From an aff. Roholtiella sp. LEGE 12411 (GTDB taxonomy: Bacteria > Cyanobacteriota > Cyanobacteriia > Cyanobacteriales > Nostocaceae), in assembly GCF_015206995.1 (NCBI RefSeq), contig NZ_JADEXR010000030.1:1-53437 (forward strand): a stretch of DNA of 53,437 nt, given 5' to 3'. Positions 7,438 through 16,742 of the stretch are shown here, in pieces (position 1 is the first letter of the stretch; each line of letters opens with the position of its first letter). The position numbers and the translations under genes were made by a program. The notes beneath the pieces were generated by a model. The model was given only the letters and a program-made list of their open reading frames with translations. It was not told the origin of the DNA and made no database searches.

Positions 7438-8088
7438 CTATTTATTCGAGTGCGATTTTTCTGGCATGACAATATTAGCGTGGGTTGCCTTGTCATTCTT
7501 GCCGTTGGTTTGACCGTTACCGTTGCGGGGTTGAATTACACCATAACCGCCGTGGTTGCGTTCGTAAATTACATTAATCTCCCCAGTTTCAGAATTGCGG
7601 AACATATAAAAGTCGTGCCCTACTAGTTGGAGTTGTTCTAAGGCTTCTGCAACAGTCATTGGAGGCATGGAAAAATATTTGGTGCGGACAACCTCGCTGG
7701 GCAGTTCGGGGGTGCGATCGCCAATTAAATCTGTTACCACCGACTCCCCAGCCACTACTTCGTTGGTAGGCTGGGCATGAGTTTTCTGATCTTGACGCCG
7801 TTCTTTGTATTTACGCAGTTGACGGGCAATTTTATCTGCAACCAAGTCAATACTGGCGTATAAGTTTTCGCTGCTTTCCTCGGCACGGATGACGCTACCA
7901 TTAGCATAAATCGTTACTTCAGCCGCTTGTCTAGGATTAATTCGCGGATTGCGGGCTACGCTAAGATGCACATCCACTTCATTTGTGATGTTCTGAAAGT
8001 GACTAACTGCTTTTTCAATTTTTTGATGCACATACTCCCGAATCGCATCGGTAATTTCTATATTTTTGCCGTGGATGACAAGCTTCAT
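7438..8088 (-). CDS. hpf: ribosome hibernation promoting factor, long form (LrtA)
   Basis: A 216-residue long-form HPF. Residues 1-100 form the S30AE/YfiA domain ([20 protein letters not shown], then SVARNPR and [27 protein letters not shown]), which sits in the decoding channel of 30S subunits. A variable linker follows, then the C-terminal dimerisation domain (about 138-190: [21 protein letters not shown] to [25 protein letters not shown]) that joins two ribosomes into inactive 100S particles. In cyanobacteria the orthologue is lrtA, a light-repressed gene whose message rises in darkness. The C-terminal tail is Asn/Lys/Gly-rich. More than 600 bp without a confident gene separates it from lipB, consistent with a long leader. 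Confidence 0.95.
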   Translation of the reverse strand: MKLVIHGKNIEITDAIREYVHQKIEKAVSHFQNITNEVDVHLSVARNPRINPRQAAEVTIYANGSVIRAEESSENLYASIDLVADKIARQLRKYKERRQDQKTHAQPTNEVVAGESVVTDLIGDRTPELPSEVVRTKYFSMPPMTVAEALEQLQLVGHDFYMFRNSETGEINVIYERNHGGYGVIQPRNGNGQTNGKNDKATHANIVMPEKSHSNK

Positions 8089-8732
8089 GTAAACTCTCCC
8101 GCTGAATATGTGATGTATGAATTTGCTTTGTATGAAAAGAAGTTGCGGTAAGGTCTATCAATGCCGCCAAAACAAATTGTGAACTATTTTTATGTACTGC
8201 TGGTACGCTGTCTCTAAAGATTGGTGCATCTTAGTTTTTGTTAAGTATATCTTCGATTGACCTTCTGATCTCTGCGCTGTTTGCCAACCGCTTGCAAATC
8301 AATTGGATGCCGACGCAGAAATTTAGGATGAGGTAGTCTGAGCGATAGCTCCCATGACTACTTTCTTCACTAAGTAACGCTTAAACAACTGTTGGTGGTT
8401 GATTTTTCTGTGTTCCAAGAAGTTCGCTCGCTGTTGATAAAGAACACAAGTCTTTTTGGAATGTTTGATCCTGTTTGAGATGCAAACAATACTCTTAGAG
8501 TCATCAGCCAGTGCATTCATTCCTATTGTCTTGGCGTGATGATAATTGTAGAGAATTCCTCCCAACACCTATTGAGGTTATATATTCAAGCTAGCACTTT
8601 GTGTTTTCTAATGCTGGTTCCCTTGACTTTCCTTTAAAATCCTTTGCATAGCTTGACATTTGTTGACTTAAGCCTTGTGACTTGAAATATATTTCCTCCC
8701 AATACTAGTTGATTTTTAGCATTATCCATAGT
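8089..8732. other. long divergent intergenic region between hpf/lrtA and lipB
   Basis: About 640 bp without a convincing gene. An 81-codon frame on the minus strand (8323-8568) lacks recognisable motifs and is not called. Cyanobacterial lrtA is known to have a long 5' untranslated leader involved in light-dependent mRNA stability, and part of this stretch probably serves that role. No riboswitch class was recognised. Confidence 0.5.
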
Positions 8733-9386
8733 ATGAAGACGCACCAAAACCGTTGTTTGTTATATAACCAGGGACTAATGCCTTACGTAGATGCTCATGC
8801 ATGGCAGCGATCGCTTCTCACTGAGCGCATCAATGACCCCAGTCTAGATGACGTGTTAATTTTGCTAGAACATCCACCCGTCTACACTTTAGGACAGGGA
8901 GCAAGCGCAGAATTTCTCAAGTTTGAGATTGACAAGAGTAAGTATGATGTGCATCGAGTTGAAAGAGGTGGCGAAGTCACTTACCATTGTCCTGGTCAAC
9001 TGGTAGGGTATCCGATTTTAAATCTGCAACGTTATCGTAAAGACCTCCACTGGTATTTACGGCAACTCGAAGAAGTATTAATTCGTGTACTAGCAATTTA
9101 TGGGTTGCAGGGAGAAAGAATTCCGGCTTTTACTGGCGTTTGGTTACAAGGACGTAAAATTGCCGCTATTGGTATTAAAGTCAGTCGTTGGATTACCATG
9201 CACGGCTTTGCATTAAATGTGTGTCCAGACATGACCGGCTTTGAGCGTATTGTACCCTGCGGCATTTCTGATAAACCTGTAGGCAGTTTAGTCGAATGGA
9301 TTCCAGGTATCACTTGTCAAGAAGTGCGTTCTGATGTAGCTAGTTCCTTTGCAGAAGTGTTTGGTGTGGAATTAGTCGAATTGTAG
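8733..9386 (+). CDS. lipB: octanoyltransferase (lipoyl synthesis)
   Basis: LipB moves octanoate from acyl carrier protein to lipoyl domains of dehydrogenase and glycine-cleavage subunits, before LipA adds sulfur. The 217-residue protein has [11 protein letters not shown], the signature [18 protein letters not shown] (about 78-95), catalytic Lys149 in [23 protein letters not shown], and the acyl-accepting Cys176 in [13 protein letters not shown]. The ATG at 8733 is preferred over an upstream in-frame TTG because family homology begins there. It is convergent with the downstream ABC ATPase gene, with only 24 bp between them. Confidence 0.95.
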   Translation: MKTHQNRCLLYNQGLMPYVDAHAWQRSLLTERINDPSLDDVLILLEHPPVYTLGQGASAEFLKFEIDKSKYDVHRVERGGEVTYHCPGQLVGYPILNLQRYRKDLHWYLRQLEEVLIRVLAIYGLQGERIPAFTGVWLQGRKIAAIGIKVSRWITMHGFALNVCPDMTGFERIVPCGISDKPVGSLVEWIPGITCQEVRSDVASSFAEVFGVELVEL

Positions 9387-9410
9387 GTGTTGGTATGTCA
9401 CAGGAAGTCT

Positions 9411-10184
9411 TTAATTACGAATTATTTGAAGGCGACTTAGGAAAAGACGCAAGCGATCGCTTTGTGGATTGCTTAGAACTTCATTAGCTGGGCCTTGTTC
9501 TGCCACAATACCTTGATCTAAAAATATCACCCGATTTGCTACTTCTTTTGCAAATTGCATTTCATGGGTGACAATGACCATTGTCATACCTTCTGTTGCT
9601 AATTGTTGCATTACTTGCAAAACTTCGCCGACGAGCTCCGGATCTAAGGCGCTGGTAGGTTCGTCAAATAGCATGATTTGCGGGTTCATACACAAGCTCC
9701 GGGCTATGGCTACCCGTTGCTTTTGTCCTCCAGAAAGTTGTTCGGGATAACTAGATGCTTTGTCAAATAAACCAACTTTTTCTAGATATAACCCTGCAAG
9801 TTGGGCGCTTTCTTTCGGTGTTTTACCTAAGACTTTACGGGGGGCGAGTGTCATATTTTCTAGGACACTGAGGTGGGGAAATAGGTTAAATTGCTGGAAA
9901 ACCATGCCTACTTGTGTCCGCAGTTGCCGCAGTTGGCTATAGTCTACAGTGGGTCGGGATATATTGATACCATTGACTACTAAACGCCCGTTGTTAATGT
10001 TTTCTAGCCGGTTGAAGCAGCGTAGCAGGGTACTTTTACCACACCCGGAGGAACCGATAACTGCAACGACTTCTCCCCGGTTGATTTCGCCTGTGATTCC
10101 TTTGAGGACTTTTAGGGAGCCAAAGTTTTTTTCGATAGTTTCAAAAATGATCGCGGGGGTGGTATTGTTCATGGGCTGTGTCAA
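9411..10184 (-). CDS. bgtA: amino-acid ABC transporter ATPase (GlnQ/BgtA type)
   Basis: A 257-residue polar-amino-acid ATPase with Walker [11 protein letters not shown]-loop [17 protein letters not shown], signature LSGGQKQR, Walker [13 protein letters not shown] and switch VTHEM. It lies divergent, 186 bp away, from a gene encoding a substrate-binding protein fused to its permease. That two-gene set matches the cyanobacterial Bgt system for basic amino acids and glutamine (BgtA ATPase, BgtB fusion). The family assignment is certain. The exact bgtA name is inferred from this context, since Nostocales carry several related ATPases. Confidence 0.88.
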   Translation of the reverse strand: MTQPMNNTTPAIIFETIEKNFGSLKVLKGITGEINRGEVVAVIGSSGCGKSTLLRCFNRLENINNGRLVVNGINISRPTVDYSQLRQLRTQVGMVFQQFNLFPHLSVLENMTLAPRKVLGKTPKESAQLAGLYLEKVGLFDKASSYPEQLSGGQKQRVAIARSLCMNPQIMLFDEPTSALDPELVGEVLQVMQQLATEGMTMVIVTHEMQFAKEVANRVIFLDQGIVAEQGPANEVLSNPQSDRLRLFLSRLQIIRN

Positions 10185-10370
10185 CTACTTTATAGCATTT
10201 ACGCAAAACTCTTTAAAACTCTAATTCCTTTGTGTACTTTACGTCCTTCTCTAACGAGACGCTGCGCGATTGCGGTTCGTTTTTTGATAATTTGGCATCA
10301 GTCCTGCTCTAAAGTTAATTGTAATATTTGAAACGAATTGCAAAGAACGCGAAGGAAGAAATGAAAGAGT

Positions 10371-11876
10371 ATGGCTGGATTTAGTTTTGGGCGTTGGCTG
10401 CGCTTATGTGTAGTTATAAGTTTTAGTTGTTTGTTACTGGTTGGCTGTGGTGTGAATCCTAGTGCGGAGAAAACTCTACGGGTTGCTACCGAACCGGCTT
10501 TTCCACCTTTTGAGTTTCAAGGGAAAGGTGGTGAGTTGCAGGGTTTTTCTTTTGATTTGATGAATGCAATCGGAACTGCTGCTAACTTCAAAGTGGATTT
10601 TCAAAGTCTGCCTTTTGATGGTATTATCCCAGCTTTGCAAGGCAAAACGGTAGATGCGGCGATTAGTTCGATCACGATTACAGACGAACGAGCAAAATCT
10701 GTTTCTTTTTCTCGTCCTTATTTTAAGGCTGGGTTGGCGATCGCCATCCGCGCAGATAATCAAAATATTACTGGCTTTAACAATCTCAAGAATAAAAAAA
10801 TTGCAGTACAAATTGGCACAACTGGTGCTGCAAAAGCTAAGAGTATTTCCGGCGTGCAAATCCGCAGCTTTGATTCAGCACCTTTAGCTCTGCAAGAATT
10901 GCTTAATGGTAATGTAGATGCGGTAATTAATGATGCACCAGTTACTTTATATGCCATTAATACGGGCAATCTCAAGGGCATTAAAGTAGTAGAGCAACTA
11001 CTGACTGAGGAATTTTATGGGATTGCTACAGCTCAAGACTCGCCTTATTTACCACTGATAAACAATGCTTTGGATCGGGTGCTGAAAAATGGCACTTATT
11101 CCCAAATTTACCAAAAATGGTTTAAAGCCGATCCCCCATCATTGCCAGCCAAATCACCATTTGAAAATCAAGCTGGCGCTGAATTACCGACAATATTTAC
11201 CTCAATTGGCGTGATTGTGCAGTCTTTTCCGGCTCTATTACAAGGTGCTTTGGTGACGCTGCAATTGACAATACTTTCTGTGGTGCTGGGTTTGGTTGGA
11301 GGTTCCTTGATTGGAATTGTCCACCTTTCTCATGTTGCACCTGTGCGTTTACTGGCGCGGGCGTATGTGGATTTTTTCCGGGGAACGCCTTTGCTGGTAC
11401 AAATTTTTATGATTTACTTTGGATTACCTGCAATTTTGCAAGAACTTGGTTTAACTTTTACCTTTGATCGCTTAGCTGCTGGGGTAATTGCCTTAAGTTT
11501 TAATAGTGCTGCATATATTGCAGAAGTTGTCCGTGCAGGGATTCAATCAATTGAAGTAGGACAAGCAGAAGCTTCACAGTCGCTAGGTTTGAATTCTGTG
11601 CAAACTATGCGCTACGTGATTTTTCCTCAAGCTTTCCGGCGGATGATTCCACCGTTGGGTAATGAGTTTATCAGTTTGTTGAAAGATACGAGCTTAGTTT
11701 CTGTAATTGGATTTGAAGAATTGGTACGCAAAGGACAGTTAATTGTCGCTGACAACTATCGCGCTTTTGAAATTTACGCGGCTGTAGCGGTGATTTATTT
11801 ATGTTTGACGGTGCTTTCTTCACAGGCATTTAGTCGCTTAGAAGTCTGGATGAATCCGATAAAACGTAATTTTTAA
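10371..11876 (+). CDS. bgtB: fused amino-acid binding lipoprotein and permease (BgtB type)
   Basis: A 501-residue fusion. Residues 1-26 form a lipoprotein signal with lipobox LVGC. Residues about 35-250 form a solute-binding domain of SBP_bac_3 type (LRVATEPAFPPFEFQGKGGELQGF, DAAISSITITDERAKSVSFS). Residues about 275-495 form a GlnP/HisM-type permease with five or so membrane helices, including the EAA loop QAEASQSLGLNSVQTMRYVIFPQA that docks the ATPase. Binding-protein/permease fusions of this order are characteristic of BgtB, a transporter of basic amino acids and glutamine. The ATPase partner is divergently encoded next door. Substrate specificity is inferred from architecture. Confidence 0.88.
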   Translation: MAGFSFGRWLRLCVVISFSCLLLVGCGVNPSAEKTLRVATEPAFPPFEFQGKGGELQGFSFDLMNAIGTAANFKVDFQSLPFDGIIPALQGKTVDAAISSITITDERAKSVSFSRPYFKAGLAIAIRADNQNITGFNNLKNKKIAVQIGTTGAAKAKSISGVQIRSFDSAPLALQELLNGNVDAVINDAPVTLYAINTGNLKGIKVVEQLLTEEFYGIATAQDSPYLPLINNALDRVLKNGTYSQIYQKWFKADPPSLPAKSPFENQAGAELPTIFTSIGVIVQSFPALLQGALVTLQLTILSVVLGLVGGSLIGIVHLSHVAPVRLLARAYVDFFRGTPLLVQIFMIYFGLPAILQELGLTFTFDRLAAGVIALSFNSAAYIAEVVRAGIQSIEVGQAEASQSLGLNSVQTMRYVIFPQAFRRMIPPLGNEFISLLKDTSLVSVIGFEELVRKGQLIVADNYRAFEIYAAVAVIYLCLTVLSSQAFSRLEVWMNPIKRNF

Positions 11877-11923
11877 CCCGCATTCCATTCGACCTCACCA
11901 AATCGCGTTGCTCCCGCCCGTCG

Positions 11924-11944
11924 GAGCGGCGGTTTGCGCCGCTC
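11924..11944. repeat. GC-rich palindromic repeat after the permease gene
   Basis: GAGCGGCG (11924-11931) pairs perfectly with CGCCGCTC (11937-11944) around a 5-nt loop; flanking TTGCTCCCG and CGACGCAAGAGCA extend the dyad. It belongs to the class of short GC-rich palindromes scattered through cyanobacterial genomes. It may also terminate bgtB transcription, though no T-run follows. Confidence 0.5.
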
Positions 11945-11972
11945 TGTTAGCGACGCAAGAGCATCACTTTTC

Positions 11973-12434
11973 AAGACAAACATCCATCACCCACTGCATA
12001 AATGGCTCACCGTCAAAACCGCCATCCACCCAAAGGGTTGTCAAACGAGATACTTGCTGCTGAGACTGTTTGACCCGTTTGAGAACTTGTTTGCCCCTTC
12101 CCTTCGGGACGTTAACGCGAACACGCTCACCCACACTGGCGGCCGTAACCAAGACTCGCAAGACTAGCCCCAAGGTATCAACCGTCAGAAATCGCTTGCG
12201 TCCTTTAATTTTCTTGCCCGCATCAAAGCCCACAGATTGACTCACCATTGCGGCACTCTTTACGCTTTGACTATCGATGATCGCCTCCGATGGACTGCGA
12301 TCGCGCTGTTGCTCAATCCGAGTCCAATTTCGCAGACTATCGTGAATGTTCAACCACGTACCGTTTTTGCGCCAGTTGCGAAAATATGTGTAAACTGTCT
12401 GCCATGCGGGGAAGTTGCCCGGTAGCGATCGCTC
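11973..12434 (-). pseudogene. IS5-family transposase relic, both ends missing
   Basis: The frame carries the middle of an IS5-type DDE transposase: LPGNFPAWQTVYTYFRNWRKNGTW, IIDSQSVK with the first catalytic Asp, the KIKGRKRFLTVDTLG block, and TLWVDGGFDG with the second Asp. The N-terminal helix-turn-helix region is absent. The protein breaks off after FMQWVMDVC, before the catalytic Glu, so it is inactive. The 5' junction falls inside the last unit of a WG-repeat gene. No terminal inverted repeats were found, so this is a fragment rather than an element. Confidence 0.85.
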
Positions 12435-13401
12435 AATTTGTAGGATACCAAACAAACTGTCCCACCTTATTGATATAGCCAGCTTTACCGCCAACATATA
12501 CTAATGCCAATCCTGAAGTAAAATTAAGAGCTAAATCAAATTGAGATGGAATGACTATTTTGCCATTAGTATTAATGTAGCCATACTTATTGTCAATTTT
12601 GACAGCAGCTAACCTTTGAGAAAAACTTGTTATTCTATCAAAGCGTGGCTTAATTGCTATCTGCCGGTTGGGTGCAATATAACCCCATTTATCGCCAATT
12701 TTAACTACTGCTAATCCTTCGGTAAATTCCCAAGCCTGTTCAAATTGTGGTTCAATTACCATTACACCCGCTTGGTCGATATAGCCCCATTTATCACCAA
12801 CTTGAACTGCCGCTAAACCTTCCGAAAATCTCAAAGTTTCATCAAATTGTGGCTTAATAACTAACTTACCATTGGAGTTAATATAGCCCCATTTATCGCC
12901 AAGTTCAACTGCTGATAGTTCTTCATAAAAATGCCTTGCATCATCAAATACTGGCTTAATAACTATCTTTCCTGATGGGTTGATATAACAGTATTTTTCA
13001 TCAATTTTAACAGCCGCTAATCCCTGATTAAAAGCTAAAGCCTGATTAAATTGCGGTTTGATAACTATTTTGCCGTTAGTATCAATGTAGCCGTGTTTAT
13101 AATCAATTAATACTAATGCTAATCCACTTGAGAAAGCGTAAGCCAAACGAAATTGCGGTTTGATAACTATTTTACCCATCTCGTCGATATAGCCGTATTT
13201 ATCATCAAGCTTAATCTGCGATCGCCCATCGATAAAGTTCCAAGCCAAATCAAACTGTGGTTCGATAACTATCTTTCCAGTTTGGTCAATAAAACCATAT
13301 TTGCCATTCTTAATAACCCGAAATAATGGACTTGACACCCGCTTAGATTCTAATGTATTTGATGTTTGTTTATATTGACCAGGGAGATTTAATGCTTGCA
13401 T
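12433..13401 (-). CDS. WG-repeat protein, C-terminus truncated by the IS5 relic
   Basis: Eight full WG (KWG) repeats of about 35 residues, each like DKWGYIDQAGVMVIEPQFE, followed by a ninth that breaks off at KAGYINKVGQFVW; the next codons (YPTN, stop) come from the IS5 relic. WG-repeat proteins are beta-rich, of unknown molecular role, often in interaction or polymorphic systems. The frame is open upstream to 13476, but that extension is encoded by a palindromic repeat, so the ATG at 13401-13399 (MQALNLPGQ) is the better start; no signal peptide is visible from it. The gene is probably damaged but may still make a protein. Confidence 0.7.
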   Translation of the reverse strand: MQALNLPGQYKQTSNTLESKRVSSPLFRVIKNGKYGFIDQTGKIVIEPQFDLAWNFIDGRSQIKLDDKYGYIDEMGKIVIKPQFRLAYAFSSGLALVLIDYKHGYIDTNGKIVIKPQFNQALAFNQGLAAVKIDEKYCYINPSGKIVIKPVFDDARHFYEELSAVELGDKWGYINSNGKLVIKPQFDETLRFSEGLAAVQVGDKWGYIDQAGVMVIEPQFEQAWEFTEGLAVVKIGDKWGYIAPNRQIAIKPRFDRITSFSQRLAAVKIDNKYGYINTNGKIVIPSQFDLALNFTSGLALVYVGGKAGYINKVGQFVWYPTN

Positions 13402-13443
13402 TTGCTGCTGATGAATACCAGTTATTCCACTTAAACTAAAGTA

Positions 13444-13468
13444 AGGTGGGCATTGCAATGCCCACCCT
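13444..13468. repeat. AGGTGGGCATTGC palindrome
   Basis: AGGTGGGCATTGC is followed directly by its inverted complement GCAATGCCCACCT, one of the common Nostoc dispersed palindromes. It lies just upstream of the WG-repeat gene and downstream of the DUF427 gene and could act as a hairpin between them. Confidence 0.65.
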
Positions 13469-13540
13469 ACAAGCAACGTATTATTTGCTGTAGTCTACTC
13501 AAGTAATTCCCAGGATATAGAAGACTTGTGGTAACTGCTA

Positions 13541-13825
13541 TTAAGCCTCAACCTTTACACCTTTCCAGAAGGCAACATAGCCTTCAATATTTTTAGCCTT
13601 TTCCTTGGCACTGGGATAGTACCATGCGGCGTCTTTGTTGACTTGACCATCAACATCGATACTGTAGTAGCTGGCGACACCTTTCCAAGAACAAGTGGTG
13701 TGGGTGTTAGTTTCTTGGAAGTACTGCTTGTTAATGGCATCAGCAGGAAAATAATGGTTGCCTTCCACAACTACGGTGTTATCGCTCTCAGCTAAAACAG
13801 TTCCATTCCAAATTGCTTTCGGCAT
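13541..13825 (-). CDS. DUF427 domain protein
   Basis: A 94-residue single-domain DUF427 protein: the start MPKAIWNGTVLAESDNTVVVEGNHYFP, then THTTCSWKGVASYYSIDVDG with the conserved CxWKGxAxYY core, and ending NIEGYVAFWKGVKVE. DUF427 proteins are small beta-rich proteins of unknown biochemical activity, common in cyanobacteria and actinobacteria. Length and both ends match the family. The ATG at 13825 is the only plausible start. Confidence 0.92.
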   Translation of the reverse strand: MPKAIWNGTVLAESDNTVVVEGNHYFPADAINKQYFQETNTHTTCSWKGVASYYSIDVDGQVNKDAAWYYPSAKEKAKNIEGYVAFWKGVKVEA

Positions 13826-13894
13826 AAGTGACCTTGTGAATAAAGTTTACATATAACATTTTGACACTTCTACGGCTTCAAGCCTTGGGATTAT

Positions 13895-14043
13895 ATATGT
13901 AGTAATCCGATTTGATTCGTGAACTGACTTGTAGAGACACCGAATGGGGGATAGGGGATAGGGGATAGGGAATGGGAAATGGGAAAAAAAGGGAGTTAGA
14001 GGTGTACGCAGTTCTTTCAAAAATCAAATAGGAATCCTATATA
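13895..14043 (-). mobile_element. TATAG-family MITE, copy 2 (inverted)
   Basis: This is the reverse complement of the element at 6706-6834, running from GTAGTAATCCGATTTGATTC to AAATAGGAATCCTATATA, with an extra GGGGATA unit in the purine block. It lies upstream of the DUF427 gene and has no coding capacity. Confidence 0.75.
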
Positions 14044-14163
14044 GAGATAAAAAACACAGATGTCCTTCTGTTGTAGTATGACTTTGACGATCGCTAAGCT
14101 TTGGCGTAATAGAATTGGTGACAATTGAAGTAATTTCCACATAACCTAATCTGTAGTGAAGTT

Positions 14164-14382
14164 ATGGAACTTGTGACGCTGACGGCTGTTGTAACTGCGA
14201 TCCCTACCACACTTTGGACTAAAGCACTGGAGAAAACAGGCGAAAATATTGGTGATGGTACATGGACGCTAGGCAGCAATTTAATAGAAAAGCTCCGCCA
14301 GAAGAACAAATCGCCATTACTCACCAGTGCTGTTGAGGGAAATGAACCGCAGCGATTAGATTATGGCCAAGCAGTCCGTTGA
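14164..14382 (+). pseudogene. N-terminal fragment of a hypothetical cyanobacterial protein
   Basis: Seventy-two codons: MELVTLTAVVTAIPTTLWTK, KALEKTGENIGDGTW, then a stop soon after LDYGQAVR. From memory, longer cyanobacterial proteins share the ALEKTGEN and LDYGQAV segments and continue well beyond the point where this frame ends. The frame stops just before a tandem repeat, so a 3' truncation is likely. Function unknown. Confidence 0.45.
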
Positions 14383-14394
14383 GTGAACTGGCGT

Positions 14395-14429
14395 TCAATA
14401 GTCAATAGTCAATAGTCAATAGTCAATAG
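14395..14429. repeat. TCAATAG short tandem repeat, five units
   Basis: Five perfect head-to-tail TCAATAG heptamers, a typical cyanobacterial short tandemly repeated sequence. It is adjacent to the truncated gene fragment at 14164-14382. Confidence 0.9.
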
Positions 14430-15016
14430 TCATTCTGGACTCTGAAATGCGTGACTTTTGACAGCCTAAACGCTCATAGTATGCAAGTTTATTTGCGTAA
14501 TAGCTTTTCAAAACATGAGTCCCTTTCTCCTTTCCCCTTTAACCGAACTGTATTGAGCGCTGTCTCACTGCAAAAGCGTCTACAGTATGACAGACAGATT
14601 TTTTTATAAGTGATTAACTGGACAAATATCACACCTGTCCCAACAACAGTCTGGGAATCCATGATCCTGTGGCATAATTAACCGCAGGGTTTAACCCCCC
14701 ACCCCAAAAACCTTGATTTTGCGCTGTTCACTTGCCTGAAATAAATTTCGGGCTAATAGCCCAAGTACGTTTTAACGCACTGGAATCAAGGCAGATTGTG
14801 ACTAATAGGTTTAACTGCTCAATCGATTCGCCCACAATATCCTTCAAGTTATGGGCGGGTGATGGTGCTAATTGAGAATGCTGCAAGATATGAGGTTAGC
14901 GATGTTTAATGAATAGGCTCCGCTTGATGTTTTGGCGATGTTTACGAGCGTAGATGCAGCACTTCATCCAGTCGGCTTAAGTAGATTATTTGGACAATTT
15001 TTTGGGAAACTTAGTT
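14430..15016. other. gene-free stretch upstream of the GT39 pair
   Basis: About 590 bp with no convincing frame on either strand. It contains C-rich runs near 14694-14706 and a GCCCGAAATTTATTTC-like dyad near 14734-14760, but nothing I can name. It probably includes the promoter of the glycosyltransferase genes. Confidence 0.4.
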
Positions 15017-16681
15017 ATGCGCCATCTCAAACTTGGCCCGAGTTGGTTGCGTTTTTTAATTGTATTTTTGTTGGTGATGAGTATATTGTTTCGCTTTGTT
15101 AATCTTGATAGCAAAGTTTACTCGCATGATGAAACTTATAGCTCATTACGAATTTCTGGCTTTACAACAACTCAAGTAAAACAGCAAATTTTTAATGGTC
15201 TGATTATTGCTAGAGAAAGTTTTGCTAAGTTTCAAGGTGTCAATCGAGAAAAAAACTTAAATGACACGATTATGACTTTGGCAACGGCAGATTCTCAACA
15301 TCCACCACTTTATTACCTAATAGCTCGATTGTGGATGGAAATCTTTGGCAATTCGGTGACAGCTATTAGAAGTTTGTCTGTCTTGATCAGCTTTTTGGTT
15401 TTTCCTTGTGTTTATTGGCTATGCCAAGAGTTATTTAATGTGCCGTTATCAGTATCTGGTATAGCGATCGCACTTATGGCAATCTCTCCAATTCACTTAG
15501 TATATGCCCAGGAAGCACAAGAATATATTCTCTGGTTAGTCACCATATTACTATCTAGTGCTTCATTGCTACGAGCACTACAGTTGGAATCAAAAGATAA
15601 AGACCAATTAACAAAAGAACAGCACCGATCAGATCGCTTCGCCACCTGGAGCATTTATGCCGTAACCTTAGCGCTGAGTTTTTACACATTTTTGTGGAGT
15701 GGATTTGTGGCAATTGCTCATGGAACTTATGTAATAATCACAAACCGATTCAAGTTAACTGAAACTGTCAGAGCTTATTTACTAGCATCACTAGTGGGTT
15801 TTTTGGCATTTATGCCTTGGATGGCAGTTGTAATAGCTGATTTTTTCCAATTTTTGATCTCAGCAGATGTGACCAAAAATCAGTTATCTTTAGAGCCTGT
15901 ATTTCCCTTTTTGCTGATGCAGTTAAGCAGGATTTTTTTGGATTTAAACTTTGGCTGGGAAAATCCACTTAGTTCTTTAATTGCAACAGTTTTTGTCATT
16001 TTGGTGGGGTATTCAATTTATTTTATTTGTTATACAACTAACTACAAAATTTGGCTTTTTATTCTGACGTTGATTGTAGTGCCAGCACTACCTATAATGC
16101 TGCCTGATTTAATTTCTGTGAGTATCAGATCAGCTTCTGAACCGTATTTAATGCCAGCTTATTTGGGTATTCAATTGGCTGTTGCTTACTTGCTAGCTAC
16201 GCAACTATATAATAGCAGCGGGTCACGCCATAAAAACTGGCAAATAATCATAGGACTGCTGATTATTTGTGGTGTGGTTTCTTCTAGGGTAAGTTCTCAA
16301 ACAGACACTTGGTGGAATAAGGGTATGAGTTATGGAAATCCCCAAGTTGCCCAAATCATCAATCAGACTCCTAGCCCACTGTTAATTAGTGATGCTTCTG
16401 GCATTAACTATGGGAATGTCTTTTCTCTAAGTTATCTTTTGGAACCCAAAGTCCGATTTTTGTTGATGCAAGACCAACGAATTCCCAAGATTCCTGATGG
16501 GTTTACTGATGTGTTTTTGCTCAATCCTTCATTTGACTGGCGTCAAGTAATAGAAAAAAGGTATGACTTGAAGACGGAGATTGTTTACAGTGACAATTAT
16601 TATTCAGTCTGGAAATTAACTAAACCTCGCAGCTTGCGCCGACGCGATATCCCCAGCAAAAATAAATTCTCTACTGCTTGA
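15017..16681 (+). CDS. GT39-type membrane glycosyltransferase, first of a tandem pair
   Basis: A 554-residue polytopic protein with about ten or eleven hydrophobic segments. The first periplasmic loop holds the acidic pair in YSHDETYSSLR, and the next conserved segment is DSQHPPLYYLIARLWMEIFG, both typical of the PMT/ArnT superfamily that moves sugars from polyprenyl-phosphate donors outside the cytoplasmic membrane. The ATG at 15017 is chosen over an upstream in-frame TTG because the paralogue downstream starts with the same MRHLK..PSWLR and the same preceding GTTATGC context. The acceptor (polysaccharide, lipid or protein) is unknown. Confidence 0.85.
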   Translation: MRHLKLGPSWLRFLIVFLLVMSILFRFVNLDSKVYSHDETYSSLRISGFTTTQVKQQIFNGLIIARESFAKFQGVNREKNLNDTIMTLATADSQHPPLYYLIARLWMEIFGNSVTAIRSLSVLISFLVFPCVYWLCQELFNVPLSVSGIAIALMAISPIHLVYAQEAQEYILWLVTILLSSASLLRALQLESKDKDQLTKEQHRSDRFATWSIYAVTLALSFYTFLWSGFVAIAHGTYVIITNRFKLTETVRAYLLASLVGFLAFMPWMAVVIADFFQFLISADVTKNQLSLEPVFPFLLMQLSRIFLDLNFGWENPLSSLIATVFVILVGYSIYFICYTTNYKIWLFILTLIVVPALPIMLPDLISVSIRSASEPYLMPAYLGIQLAVAYLLATQLYNSSGSRHKNWQIIIGLLIICGVVSSRVSSQTDTWWNKGMSYGNPQVAQIINQTPSPLLISDASGINYGNVFSLSYLLEPKVRFLLMQDQRIPKIPDGFTDVFLLNPSFDWRQVIEKRYDLKTEIVYSDNYYSVWKLTKPRSLRRRDIPSKNKFSTA

Positions 16682-16742
16682 CAGCGTGGTACACAATGTG
16701 AGAAAAACTTAAACTCTGGAGACTTATTTGTGAAACCTGGTT

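Noticed and set aside
8323-8568. 81-codon minus-strand frame (MLGGILYNYHHAK...) between lrtA and lipB
   Set aside because: No recognisable motif, no Shine-Dalgarno of note, and it lies in a region expected to be untranslated leader. Kept out of the gene list.
10321-10334. GTA-N8-AAC near the bgtA/bgtB promoters as an NtcA site
   Set aside because: The NtcA consensus needs GTA-N8-TAC; the second half here is AAC, and no -10 box sits at the right distance. Nitrogen control is plausible but not shown by this sequence.
14395-14429. TCAATAG tandem repeat as a regulatory array
   Set aside because: Such heptamers are common neutral repeats in Nostocales and there is no gene in suitable position to support regulation.
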